DNA of 64,000 bases, taken from Acidobacteriota bacterium. Lineage in GTDB: Bacteria > Acidobacteriota > Terriglobia > Terriglobales > Acidobacteriaceae. The translations under genes were made by a program, and so were the position numbers. The DNA is taken from NCBI GenBank assembly GCA_013289795.1, contig JABCZH010000008.1, forward strand, positions 215,520 through 279,519. Reading direction: 5' to 3'. The notes under the pieces were generated by a model. That model made no database searches. It had not been told where the DNA came from and saw only the letters and a program-made list of their open reading frames with translations. How positions within the stretch are numbered: position 1 is the first letter of the stretch; each line of letters opens with the position of its first letter. Positions 27,068 to 36,100 of the stretch are shown piece after piece.

Positions 27068-28696
27068 ATGATCTCAGTCAGCAATGTGTCGATGCGCTTC
27101 GGCGCGAAAATTCTGTTTGATGAAGTCTCCACCGGCTTTACGGAGGGGAAACGCTATGGTCTGACCGGACCGAATGGCGCCGGCAAATCTACGTTTATGG
27201 CGCTATTGAGCGGAGAGACCGAACCGCAGAAGGGCACGGTCGCGCGTCCCAAGAAGATTGGAGTGTTGAGCCAGGACCACTTTGCCTTCGACAAATTCCG
27301 CGTGCTCGATACCGTCATCATGGGCAACAAACGGCTGTGGACGGCGCTCGAGGAACGCGATCGTATCTATGCCAAGCCGGAGATGACCGATGCCGACGGG
27401 ATGAAGCTCGGCGAGCTCGAAGGCATTGTCGGCGAGGAAGACGGCTACACCGCCGAGAGTGATGCGGCGGTGCTGCTGCAAGGGCTCGATATCCCTGACG
27501 ACTTGCACGGGAAGAAGATGGGCGCGCTACAAGGCGGACAGAAGGTTCGCGTGCTCCTGGCCCAGGCTCTCTTCGGGCATCCACAGGCCCTGCTGCTCGA
27601 CGAGCCCACAAACAACCTCGACTTGGATTCGATCCACTGGCTAAAGGGATTCTTGAATCAGTATGACGGCGTGCTGATTGTCATTTCGCACGACCGCCAT
27701 TTCCTCAACAGCATTTGCACTCACATTGCCGACATCGATTACGAAACCATCATTACCTATACGGGCGCCTACGACGATATGGTGGTGGCGAAGACGCAGG
27801 TTCGCTCGCAGATCGAGGCCCAGAACTCACAGAAGAGCAAAAAGATCGCGCAGTTGAACGAGTTCATCGCGAGATTCTCGGCGGGTACGCGGTCGAGCCA
27901 GGTGCAATCGCGGCGTAAAGAAGTTGAGCGGCTGCAGGTAACGGAGCTGGCGAAGTCGAACATCCAGCGGCCATTCTTGAAATTCGAGCAGAAGCGGCCC
28001 TCGGGGAAGCACATCCTGGAATTGGAAGGCGTAACCAAATCTTACGGCAAGACCCACGTGATTCGCGACTTTACGGCCAGCGTACTGCGGGGAGAGAAGA
28101 TTGCTCTGATGGGGCGAAACGGTGCTGGCAAGACCACACTGGTAAACGCCCTGCTGGCGAACTCTCCGACCGTGCCCGAGGCCGAACTGCGCAAGACCAG
28201 CGGCTACGATGGGGCTTTCTTAAGCAAAGGAAAAGTCGTTTGGGGGCATGAGGCGGCGGTGGGATACTTCGCGCAGGATCACCGGGCGTTGATCCAGCCG
28301 GGAATGACAGCGTTCGAATGGCTGCATCAATGGAATCCCGCGGCAGCCCACGAAGAGATTCGAGGCTTGCTGGGCCAGATGCTATTCCCGCGCGATGACG
28401 GTGATAAGAAAACGGAAGTGCTTTCCGGAGGCGAAGCGGCCAGGCTGCTTTTCTGCAAGCTCATGCTGCAAAAACCCAACGTACTGGTGTTTGACGAACC
28501 CACGAACCACCTGGACCTCGAATCCATCAATGCGCTGAACATCGCTCTTCAGCGGTATCAGGGGACGGTGCTGCTGGTCTCACATGACGAGGACCTGGTC
28601 GACGAAGTGGCCACGCGGATTTGGCACTTCGAGGGAGACCACAAGATCACCGACTTCAAGGGCGCCTACGAAGAGTACCAGGCGGTTCTCGTCTGA
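27068..28696 (+). CDS. ybiT: ABC-F ATPase, YbiT-like
   Basis: A 542-residue soluble protein with two ABC ATPase domains and no membrane segments. Walker A motifs are GPNGAGKST (about residues 36-44) and GRNGAGKTT (about 350). The ABC-F signature appears as LQGGQKVRV and LSGGEAARL, and Walker B as LLLDEPTNNLD and LVFDEPTNHLD. The interdomain linker is present. Long stretches such as LDTVIMGNKRLW, ERDRIYAKPEMTDADG and VISHDRHFLNSICTHIADIDY match E. coli YbiT closely. ABC-F proteins act on the ribosomal E site and modulate translation or antibiotic susceptibility; the exact role of YbiT is less clear. It is a single gene, divergent from the RNB ribonuclease and convergent with the barrel protein at 28733. 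Confidence 0.9.
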   Translation: MISVSNVSMRFGAKILFDEVSTGFTEGKRYGLTGPNGAGKSTFMALLSGETEPQKGTVARPKKIGVLSQDHFAFDKFRVLDTVIMGNKRLWTALEERDRIYAKPEMTDADGMKLGELEGIVGEEDGYTAESDAAVLLQGLDIPDDLHGKKMGALQGGQKVRVLLAQALFGHPQALLLDEPTNNLDLDSIHWLKGFLNQYDGVLIVISHDRHFLNSICTHIADIDYETIITYTGAYDDMVVAKTQVRSQIEAQNSQKSKKIAQLNEFIARFSAGTRSSQVQSRRKEVERLQVTELAKSNIQRPFLKFEQKRPSGKHILELEGVTKSYGKTHVIRDFTASVLRGEKIALMGRNGAGKTTLVNALLANSPTVPEAELRKTSGYDGAFLSKGKVVWGHEAAVGYFAQDHRALIQPGMTAFEWLHQWNPAAAHEEIRGLLGQMLFPRDDGDKKTEVLSGGEAARLLFCKLMLQKPNVLVFDEPTNHLDLESINALNIALQRYQGTVLLVSHDEDLVDEVATRIWHFEGDHKITDFKGAYEEYQAVLV

Positions 28697-28732
28697 CCGC
28701 CTGCCCGGCCCAGTGAGTAGGCTGTCGTCAAT

Positions 28733-29659
28733 CTAGAACGGGAAGCGGATCGACAGTATCGGTATGTGGTTAGTGGGATGGAATTTGCTCGCGGCGATCT
28801 CGAATCCTCCGCCCACGGTGAAACCGAGACGATCCTTCAGCTTAAACCTGCCGAGCACGAGGCCCGGCGTGAGATATACCAATGTTTTGCCGGGGTGGCT
28901 GGTGGGGACTATAGTGCCATTCCCGCCGTAAAAGTGGTTGAAGTTGACTTCCAACTCCGGCCAAAACTTCTTGTAGATGCGATATTGAAAAGTGTTGTTC
29001 CACGGTAAAGTGTGTCCGATGACATCCACGTTTCCGGTGGGCAGGCTTACGCCTAGCGTTCCCTGGACGTCGAAATTTCCGAAGCCCTTTCCGTAAGCGA
29101 TGGTGGGAGTGATTACCGGACTCAACGCGCCTTCCTGGTTTTGCCCAGTGGGAACGGTCATCTGGTAAAAGGCCGTCAAAATATAGTTCCCGTGCTCCTC
29201 ATTTCCAGCGGCGATTCGATACTTCACCAGGAACTGCCAGTCACCAAATCCATCCTTGGGAGAGTCCGGGTTGTTCACGATGTAGGGAGGCACGGCGAGA
29301 ATGACCTCGAGATTCTTTGCCGGAATGATTTCCAGTCCCTTGCTCACACCATAGTTGTCCGTAGTGACGCCGCTGTTGTGAGTCTGCCATTGAATGTCGT
29401 AGCGAAACTCCTGCTCGAGCCGCGGAGTAGTCGTGGCCAGGGGGGTGATCCAGTGGGGCTGCTCGGCTTGTGTTTCCGAGACCATCGCGAACCAATCGTG
29501 AAAGAAACCGCCTGGCTGATTGGTTGCGGTTGCGGGTGTCGACGATCCCCCCGTTTGTGCGTCGGGAGAAACGAGGGCTACAAGGCCATCCTGGGCAAAG
29601 GTCAAGCTTGAAGAAAAAAAGAGAGCCACGCCTGCAAGGAATAAAGTCGTTCTGCGCAT
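28733..29659 (-). CDS. Outer-membrane beta-barrel (transporter-like) protein
   Basis: A 308-residue exported protein. The signal peptide is residues 1-23 (RRTTLFLAGVALFFSSSLTFAQ). The rest consists of alternating beta strands and ends LSIRFPF, the terminal aromatic expected of an outer-membrane barrel. It resembles the putative MetA-pathway phenol degradation / generic transporter family by pattern (ITPLATTTPRLEQEFRYDIQW, FLVKYRIAAG, ALSPVITPTIAYGKGFGNFDVQGTLGVSLPTG). The substrate is not predictable. The start at ATG 29659 is set by GGAGG eight bases upstream; the frame continues upstream but without a site. It is transcribed divergently from the HTH-TOBE regulator, which may control it. Confidence 0.8.
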   Translation of the reverse strand: MRRTTLFLAGVALFFSSSLTFAQDGLVALVSPDAQTGGSSTPATATNQPGGFFHDWFAMVSETQAEQPHWITPLATTTPRLEQEFRYDIQWQTHNSGVTTDNYGVSKGLEIIPAKNLEVILAVPPYIVNNPDSPKDGFGDWQFLVKYRIAAGNEEHGNYILTAFYQMTVPTGQNQEGALSPVITPTIAYGKGFGNFDVQGTLGVSLPTGNVDVIGHTLPWNNTFQYRIYKKFWPELEVNFNHFYGGNGTIVPTSHPGKTLVYLTPGLVLGRFKLKDRLGFTVGGGFEIAASKFHPTNHIPILSIRFPF

Positions 29660-29686
29660 TGTCGCCTCCATAATTAAAGAATCGAA

Positions 29687-29738
29687 AGTGTACACAAGGA
29701 ACGGTTTAGCTGTCAAAATATATGCGGTTAAATACTAT
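29687..29738. promoter_or_regulatory. Divergent promoter pair sharing one -35 hexamer
   Basis: On the minus strand TTGACA (29711-29716) and TACACT (29687-29692) are 18 bases apart and point at the barrel protein. On the plus strand the complement TGTCAA of the same hexamer and TACTAT (29733-29738) are 16 bases apart and point at the HTH-TOBE regulator. The region is AT-rich compared with its surroundings. This is a match by eye. Confidence 0.45.
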
Positions 29739-29818
29739 ATGATGTGAACTTGGGAGCCATGCGGGCGTGAGGGAAGCGGGTTGACCGTATCCTTCGTTGA
29801 CTGTACGATTTCGGTCTA

Positions 29819-30259
29819 ATGAAAAGGAATGGCAAGTCCGGTGCGAAGACCGGGGAGTTGTTGAAGCTCCGTGACGCGGCCTTGCAGCTGGGGATCAGCT
29901 TTCCTACCATCAAGCAGTGGATTTACAAGAATAAAATCCGCAGCATACCGACCGCGGGAGGGCATCATCGCATTCCACAGAGTGAACTTGACCGTCTGCT
30001 CTTCAGAACGCGAGGCCGGAGCGAGAAGGAACGCGATCAAGTGGTCCGCCGCGTCAGCGGGCGGAATCAGTTGGTGGGACGGATCGATGCGGTTCGCATC
30101 AGCGGATTGATGGCGGAAATAAAGATTTCGATTGGCGGTCAGCAAATAACCTCGATTATCACGGCAAGCTCCGCCCGCGAGATGCGGTTAAAGCCGGGGC
30201 AGACGGCCGCGGCCCTCATCAAAGCCACAGAAGTGATGATCCTGCGAGTTGGATCATGA
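29819..30259 (+). CDS. HTH (excisionase/MerR-like) regulator with TOBE domain
   Basis: A 146-residue one-component regulator. Residues about 14-66 form a MerR/excisionase-type winged helix-turn-helix (LKLRDAALQLGISFPTIKQWIYKNKIRSIPTAGGHHRIPQSELDRLL). Residues about 80-146 form a TOBE/Mop-like domain (RNQLVGRIDAVRISGLMAEIKISIGGQQITSIITASSAREMRLKPGQTAAALIKATEVMIL), the fold that binds molybdate or tungstate in ModE and Mop. I infer an oxyanion-responsive regulator; ligand and target are unproven. The formate dehydrogenase in this window needs a Mo or W cofactor, but it is 12 kb away. There are few purines immediately before the ATG. Its nearest gene, the barrel protein, is divergent and a likely target. 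Confidence 0.85.
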   Translation: MKRNGKSGAKTGELLKLRDAALQLGISFPTIKQWIYKNKIRSIPTAGGHHRIPQSELDRLLFRTRGRSEKERDQVVRRVSGRNQLVGRIDAVRISGLMAEIKISIGGQQITSIITASSAREMRLKPGQTAAALIKATEVMILRVGS

Positions 30260-30344
30260 GGTTGGGACCCCGAAGTGCTTGAAAACCAACCTTTAATCGG
30301 CATATTACATCCATTTTGTAGGACGTGTGGTGGCTTTTGTAACC

Positions 30345-30372
30345 TTGCGTCCGCCTCCCTGGCCTGTATAAT
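30345..30372 (+). promoter_or_regulatory. Sigma70-type promoter with TG-extended -10
   Basis: TTGCGT (30345-30350) and a perfect TATAAT (30367-30372) are separated by 16 bases, with TG immediately before the -10. The start of the small membrane protein at 30394 follows 21 bases later, so this is probably its promoter. Confidence 0.55.
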
Positions 30373-30393
30373 CGCGGAGTTGGTTCTTGGACG

Positions 30394-30729
30394 ATGAAGA
30401 AAACGGGAAAAACTGACATCTTGTGCGGCCCGGGGCTTTCGTTGCGCGGGGCGCTCATCACTATTGTCATGCTTTCCCTGGTCGTCAGTCTGGCGACTCG
30501 CACCTTCCACCAGACGATTCCGCAAGGCGTTACTGCGCACGCCAACACCGCGCAGGCCATGCGGCAGCATATGGTTCGGGATGCCGCGCGGTGGGTACCG
30601 CCGGTCTTCGTTTACACCGCCCAGCAGGCGCCTGTGTTCTACCCTCATGTCGCGCCTGCGGGACCACCGATCCCGACTCTCCTTCTGAGCGAAGAGAGTC
30701 TCTACAATCGGCCTCCTCCTTCCTGCTAA
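30394..30729 (+). CDS. Small membrane-anchored protein of unknown function
   Basis: A 111-residue protein with one hydrophobic segment at about residues 20-34 (LITIVMLSLVVSL) after a short basic start. A periplasmic-looking region rich in Ala, Val and Pro follows and ends NRPPPSC. I do not recognise a family. It is supported by the good promoter just upstream and by the signal-anchor layout. Two other frames over the same DNA are open but lack this logic. It lies about 190 bases before the next small secreted protein, with a hairpin in between. Confidence 0.5.
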   Translation: MKKTGKTDILCGPGLSLRGALITIVMLSLVVSLATRTFHQTIPQGVTAHANTAQAMRQHMVRDAARWVPPVFVYTAQQAPVFYPHVAPAGPPIPTLLLSEESLYNRPPPSC

Positions 30730-30855
30730 TCTTCCCCCGAATCCCTAGTTAGGTTGTTGTTCTGGAACTCGACCTTGGTTATTGACTGAGGAGATGCGGT
30801 TCGCGGGCACTGGCCCGGAGCGCGCTTGAGTTCGAACCGGCCAACATTTCCGGAA

Positions 30856-30881
30856 AAGCAGCACCGCCTTTAGCGCTGCTT
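30856..30881 (+). terminator. Hairpin between small-protein genes, weak terminator candidate
   Basis: AAGCAGC at 30856-30862 pairs with GCTGCTT at 30875-30881 across a 12-base loop. Only a short pyrimidine run follows (CTCAT), so termination is uncertain; it may instead be a leader structure of the gene at 30917. Confidence 0.35.
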
Positions 30882-30916
30882 CTCATAGGATTTCCGGCCG
30901 CTCTCGGGAGAATGCC

Positions 30917-31396
30917 GTGAGAAAAGCATCATTGCTGTCAGGCGTCGTGGGTGTAGTTCTGCTGATCTCTTTGCACGCGCGTGCAAAGCCGGCAGCCGAA
31001 GACGGATACCAGATCGCCACCATCGTCAGCGTGAAGAAGCACCTTTCCGGTTCGAATTATGCTGGCGACAACCCGAGTGATGCGCCCCTGCAAGCGCGCG
31101 ATTATTCGTACGACATCGGAATCCGTTTGAACTGCAACATATACCTCGGTCGTTATGAATCCGCGATAAAATACCTGCCGTTCGCATTTGCTCCCAATCA
31201 CGAGGTGGACGTGCGCCTGCACAAACACATCATGTACGTCAGCCTGCCTTTCAATGATGAAGAAATCATGATGGGGATCGTCGCCCACCGGCGGGTGAAA
31301 GACGAAGTGTGCACGGAAGGTATGCCAGGGCCGTTGGCCGGCCAAATATCCGATCATCAGCCAACCCAAAGCAAGTTCAAAGGAGGACTTGTATGA
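30917..31396 (+). CDS. Secreted protein of unknown function
   Basis: A 159-residue protein that starts at GTG 30917. Its signal peptide (VGVVLLISLHARA) ends near residue 23. The mature part has strands such as DYSYDIGIRLNCNIYLGRYESAIKYLPFAFAPNHEVDVRLHKHIMYVSLP, suggesting a small beta domain with two cysteines. I know no name for it. GGGAG lies about 9 bases before the GTG. Its stop overlaps the next start (ATGA at 31393-31396), so the two small proteins are translationally coupled. They are followed by the RND efflux operon 73 bases on, which makes an envelope-stress or efflux context plausible but unproven. Confidence 0.75.
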   Translation: MRKASLLSGVVGVVLLISLHARAKPAAEDGYQIATIVSVKKHLSGSNYAGDNPSDAPLQARDYSYDIGIRLNCNIYLGRYESAIKYLPFAFAPNHEVDVRLHKHIMYVSLPFNDEEIMMGIVAHRRVKDEVCTEGMPGPLAGQISDHQPTQSKFKGGLV

Positions 31397-31818
31397 ATCG
31401 CACCGAGAATCTGATTGCCTTCACGGTATTTCTGCTCATGGCTGCGGCAGCGATAGCGCAACAATCGCCTGCCATGCCGGCATCCGGTGGCGATAACGCG
31501 GCACCTGCCCGCCACGTTTCCACGGTTCGCGGGTGCCTCGACGGTGACCGTGGAAATTACATCCTGATCGAAGAGAACAGCTCGGTGTATGTGCTGAAAG
31601 GTGTAGGTAACAAACTCGACAGTTATCTCCACCACGAGGTCGAAGTGAAGGGAAAGATGCTGCCGGGAACGATGAAGACCGGCGTAAGGGCAGAGAAGGC
31701 TGGCAGTAATCCCAGTGACACGGTTCATGGCATTGATGGTGTGCCTCTACAGGTGGCAAACGTGCAGACAGACATTCGTGTGATCTCCAAGCACTGCAAA
31801 GCTGCAGACCAGGAATGA
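31393..31818 (+). CDS. Small secreted protein of unknown function
   Basis: A 141-residue exported protein with a clear signal peptide (ENLIAFTVFLLMAAAAIAQQ). The mature part contains HVSTVRGCLDGDRGNYILIEENSSVYVLKGVGNKLDSYLHHEVEVKGKML, a compact beta pattern similar to small OB-like secreted proteins common in Acidobacteriota. Two cysteines (in RGCLDG and SKHCKA) may form a disulfide. AGGAGG at 31381-31386 is ideally placed for ATG 31393; the frame upstream of it is the tail of the previous gene read in another phase. The start overlaps the previous stop by four bases. Confidence 0.75.
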   Translation: MNRTENLIAFTVFLLMAAAAIAQQSPAMPASGGDNAAPARHVSTVRGCLDGDRGNYILIEENSSVYVLKGVGNKLDSYLHHEVEVKGKMLPGTMKTGVRAEKAGSNPSDTVHGIDGVPLQVANVQTDIRVISKHCKAADQE

Positions 31819-31891
31819 CCCGGTTGCTAAGGGTTTACCGGTCCGAAAGCGCCTGGCCACCAAGGCTGAGATTCGACTGATGAGGGTAACT

Positions 31892-33139
31892 ATGCCTAAA
31901 CGGTATGTCCTGACTGTGGTTGGAATCGTGGCGCTGGTCGCGCTCATTGCTGCCATCGAGTATCGCGTCAGAGATCGCGATGCTGATCCCAAAGCCGCTG
32001 AAATTCCAACCGCAACCGTGGTGCTCGCGAAACGCGGTGTGCTTTCGAACACGCTCACTTTGGCCGGGCAATTCCAGCCCTATCAGGAAATTGAAGTCCA
32101 CGCCAAGGTTTCCGGATATGTGCAACATATCTATGTGGACATCGGGGACCGCGTGCGTGCCGGCCAGACACTGGCGGTGCTTGAGATTCCAGAACTCGAC
32201 GCCCAGCTCAAAGGCACCCAGGCCGAGCTTCTTCACAGTAAGGACGAAGTGGTTCGTGCGGAAAATGAAGTCATTCGGGCCGAGTCCGATCATGCCGCTC
32301 TGCATGCAGCCTACAACCGCCTGCAACAAGCCTCCACTGCCCGTCCCGGATTGATTGCCGAGCAGGAACTCGACGACGCGCGCTCCAAGGATCTCGCAGC
32401 CGAAGCCCAAATCGACGCCGCGAAAGCCGCACTCGCGGCAGCTAAGCAGCAAACCGCGGTATCGGATGCCGACCGCATGCGGGTAGGCGCTCTGGCCGCG
32501 TATGCCACGGTCACCGCCCCGCTGAGCGGCGTCATCACCTGGCGCTATGCCGACACGGGTGCGCTCATCCAGGCGGGAACTTCCTCAAATACCCAGTCCA
32601 TGCCGTTGGTCAAGTTGGCCCAGAGCGATGTCTTGCGTCTGCGTTTGCCGGTGCCTGAGTCGGCGGTTCCATCCATCCATGCGGGGTCCGGGGTACAGGT
32701 TCAAGTCAAGGCCATCGGGCGGACTTTCTTCGGGAAGGTTGTACGGTTCACGCGGTCGGTCAGCCTCGATACCCGCACCATGGAGACTGAAATCGACGTC
32801 GGAAATGCAGATCTGTCTCTAACCCCCGGTATGTATGCCGACACCACGCTTGAGCTGGACCGAAAAGAGAATGCGCTGTCGGTTCCCGTACAGGCGGTGG
32901 TACAGGGCGGGAACGAGCATTACGTTTTGGTCGTGGACGGACAGGACCGTGTGCAAAAACGAACGGTGCAGTTGGGAGAACAAACATCCACTCGCGCTGA
33001 GATTCTGCGCGGCCTCTCGGAAAAGGAACAGGTGATCGTCGGAGGCCAATCGAACTACCAGATCGCCGAGGTGGTAAAGCCCGTTCTGGAGCGCGAACAA
33101 GCCAATGCCAGCGAAGAGCAGACGGGAGAGCAAAAGTAA
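31892..33139 (+). CDS. RND efflux periplasmic adaptor (membrane fusion protein)
   Basis: A 415-residue HlyD/AcrA-type adaptor linking the inner-membrane pump to the outer-membrane channel. It has an N-terminal membrane anchor (residues about 5-22) and a biotinyl-lipoyl-like half (HAKVSGYVQHIYVDIGDRVRAGQTLAVLEIPELDAQ). A long alpha-helical hairpin spans about residues 105-205, then the second lipoyl half (ATVTAPLSGVITWRYADTGALIQAG) and the beta-barrel and membrane-proximal regions (VPVQAVVQGGNEHYVLVVDGQDRVQKRTVQLGEQ). No lipobox cysteine is present. I chose ATG 31892 because GAGGG lies five bases upstream; ATG 31880 is the alternative. The stop overlaps the permease start (TAATG), so the operon is tightly coupled. 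Confidence 0.92.
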   Translation: MPKRYVLTVVGIVALVALIAAIEYRVRDRDADPKAAEIPTATVVLAKRGVLSNTLTLAGQFQPYQEIEVHAKVSGYVQHIYVDIGDRVRAGQTLAVLEIPELDAQLKGTQAELLHSKDEVVRAENEVIRAESDHAALHAAYNRLQQASTARPGLIAEQELDDARSKDLAAEAQIDAAKAALAAAKQQTAVSDADRMRVGALAAYATVTAPLSGVITWRYADTGALIQAGTSSNTQSMPLVKLAQSDVLRLRLPVPESAVPSIHAGSGVQVQVKAIGRTFFGKVVRFTRSVSLDTRTMETEIDVGNADLSLTPGMYADTTLELDRKENALSVPVQAVVQGGNEHYVLVVDGQDRVQKRTVQLGEQTSTRAEILRGLSEKEQVIVGGQSNYQIAEVVKPVLEREQANASEEQTGEQK

Positions 33140-36100
33140 TGCCCAGATTTGCTCTCAAGTATCCCTTCTTCATCATTATGGTTTGCCTGGTGGTTGCGGT
33201 GGTGGGCGTAACCACCGTGGCGCGGATGCCAGTCGATCTGTTCCCGCAGATCAAGATTCCAGTGGTGGTGGTGGCGACCTTCTATGCAGGAATGCCGCCA
33301 GAGCAAATCGAAGCCGATATTACCGACACCTTCGAGCGGTTCTTCACCCTGGGAAGCAATATCGATCACATAGAGTCGCGCTCTTTGACAGGTGTCAGCC
33401 TCATCAAGATTTACTTCAAGCCGGGGACCGACGCCAACGCTGCCCTGAGCAACATTGCGAATCTAGCCATGGCGGACCTGCGCCGTCTGCCGCAGGGAAC
33501 CTTACCTCCGGTGGTGCTGAAGTTCGATGCGTCAAGTCTTCCGGTCTGTCTGGTAACGCTCAAGGGGCAAGGGCTGGACGAAACGCGCCTCAAGGACCTG
33601 GCGCAATTTCAGGTCCGGAATCAGATCGCGAATGTTCCCGGCGCCTCGGTGCCCCAGCCCTTCGGCGGCCGTTATCGCCAAATCATGGTGTACGTCGATC
33701 CCGTCAAGCTGGAGGCACACCAGCTCAGCTTGATGGACGTGGTCCACGCAGTGAACGAATCGAACCTGATTCTTCCCGCCGGCGACGTACGCATCGGGCC
33801 CAAGGATTTTAATATCTACGCCAACGCGCAATTGCCTAACACCGAGGAAATCAACCGCATCCCGCTGAAGACCGTGGGCAACGCGTCTGTGATGGTCGCC
33901 GACGTAGGGGAGGCCAGGGACTCGGGTACCATTCAAACCAATATCGTCCGCATCGACGGACAACAATCCGTCTACATTCCCATCCTCAAACAAGGCGGCG
34001 ACAGCAACACCATCACCATTGTGAACGGAATCAAGGCCGCCATCGCGGACCTGGTGGACATTCCGAAATCGCTCAAGACGGCGGTGGTGTTTGATCAGTC
34101 CATCTTCGTCAAGAGTGCCATCAAGAATGTGCTGAAGGAAGGCGGAATCGGGCTGCTGCTGACCGCCATCATGATTCTTGTCTTTCTCGGAAGTCCGCGA
34201 GCAACGTTCGCTGTCCTGCTTTCGATTCCACTTTCCGCGCTGGTGTGTTTCCTGATCATGAATGCCATGGGCGGATCGATCAATGTGATGCTGTTGAGCG
34301 GCCTGGCGCTGGCCTTTTCGCGACTTATTGACGATTCCGTCGTGGTGCTCGAAAACATCTTCCGCTACATGGAAATTGGTGAAACTCCGCGAGTGGCGGC
34401 CGAAAAGGGAGGGATGGAAGTCTCGCTGGCCGTGCTGGCTGCAACCTCTACCACCTCCATCGTGTTTTTCCCCGTGACTTTTTTCTATGGCGTCAGCCGC
34501 TATCTTTTCATTGATCTGGCTTTGGGCGTGGTTCTGTCCATCTTTGCTTCTTACATCTTCGCCATGACGGTGGTGCCACTCTATTGCGCGAACTTCATCC
34601 ACCTTGAGGACGTGGAGGAAGAGATTGAACACGAGGCTGAGCACAAGCCGGCTTCGCAATCGCTCTTCCACAGGTTCCTCGGCCGCTTCAATGAGGCTTT
34701 CCACAAACTCTTGGAACGTTACGAGCACTGGGTGACTCGCGCTTTGGCGCGGCCGGGGAGAACTGTAGCTCTGATTCTGGGTGGCATTGCAGTGGTACTG
34801 ATTGGATTTTTCCCGTTTGTCGGAACAGCGTATTTTCCCCGGACAGATCCCGGTCAGTTCGTCATCAACGTGAAGGCCCCCAGCGGTTCACGTCTCGAAG
34901 TCAGCAATCAGTACATCGCGCGCGTCGAGCAGGATATTCGCCAGGTAATCGCTCCCGACGATCTCGGCATGATCGTCTCCAATATCGGAATTACGCCTGA
35001 TTTATCCGCCATGTACACCAGCAACTCTTCCATGGATACGGCCTTCGTCCAGGTGAGCCTGAAGGAGGACCACTCCGTCGGTAGCTATGAATACATGCGG
35101 CGGGTTCGCCGCAAACTGTCGGAAGACCTCCCGGAGCTGTACACATATTTCCAGGCGGGGGGGTTGGTCGATTCCGTAATCAACCTGGGTTTGCCGGCGC
35201 CGATTGATGTCCAAGTCAGGGGCAACGACCTCAACGGCGCCTACGCAATAGCCACTGACATTGCCCGGCAGATCCGGAGTCAAAAAGGCGTAAGCAGCGT
35301 GCTCATTCCCCAGGATCTTCTTTACCCCGGGCTGCAACTCAATATTGACCGCGAACGCTCCAGCCTGATCGGACTTTCCCCCAAACAGGTAGTAGACAAC
35401 GTAATCACCGCACTCACCTCCAATGGCATGATCGAACCCAGTTACTGGATCGACCCCAAGACCGGCAACAACTACATGCTTACGGTGCAGTACTTCGACA
35501 AGCAGATCCAGAACATGAGCATGGAGGATTTCAAACAAATCCCGCTTCGTGCCGCCAACATCTCGAATTACACACCCTTGCAATCGGTTGCCGACATCAA
35601 GCCCATCAACACTCCGACAGAAGTCGATCATTATCAACTCCAGCGCGTCATCGATGTCTATGTGATGCCGTCAACCGAGGCACTGGGCGTCGTGAATGGT
35701 GACGTCCACAAGATCGTCAGCCATCTCAAGCTGCCGGAAAACATGCGGGTCAGCGTGCTCGGATCAGTGGTTGGAATGCAGGAGTCATTCACACGCTTTT
35801 CGATCGGTCTTGTGCTTGCGATCGTGCTCGTCTATCTCATCCTGATGTCGCAGTTCACCTCCTTCATCGACCCGTTGATTATTTTGATGGCGATTCCTCC
35901 GGGGTTGGCGGGCGTGGTCCTGACGTTGTGGTTGACTCACAGCACTTTCAACATTATGTCGCTGATGGGGGTCATCATGATGACGGGGATTGTAGTTTCC
36001 AACAGCATCCTGATTGTTGAATTTGCCCGTCAGTTGCGCAAGGAGGATTTTTCCCTGCAGGAGGCCCTGGTCCGGGCGTGCAAGATTCGCCTGCGGCCCA

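Noticed and set aside
33532..34728. A 398-residue minus-strand frame
   Set aside because: Antisense to the RND permease; no recognisable protein pattern.
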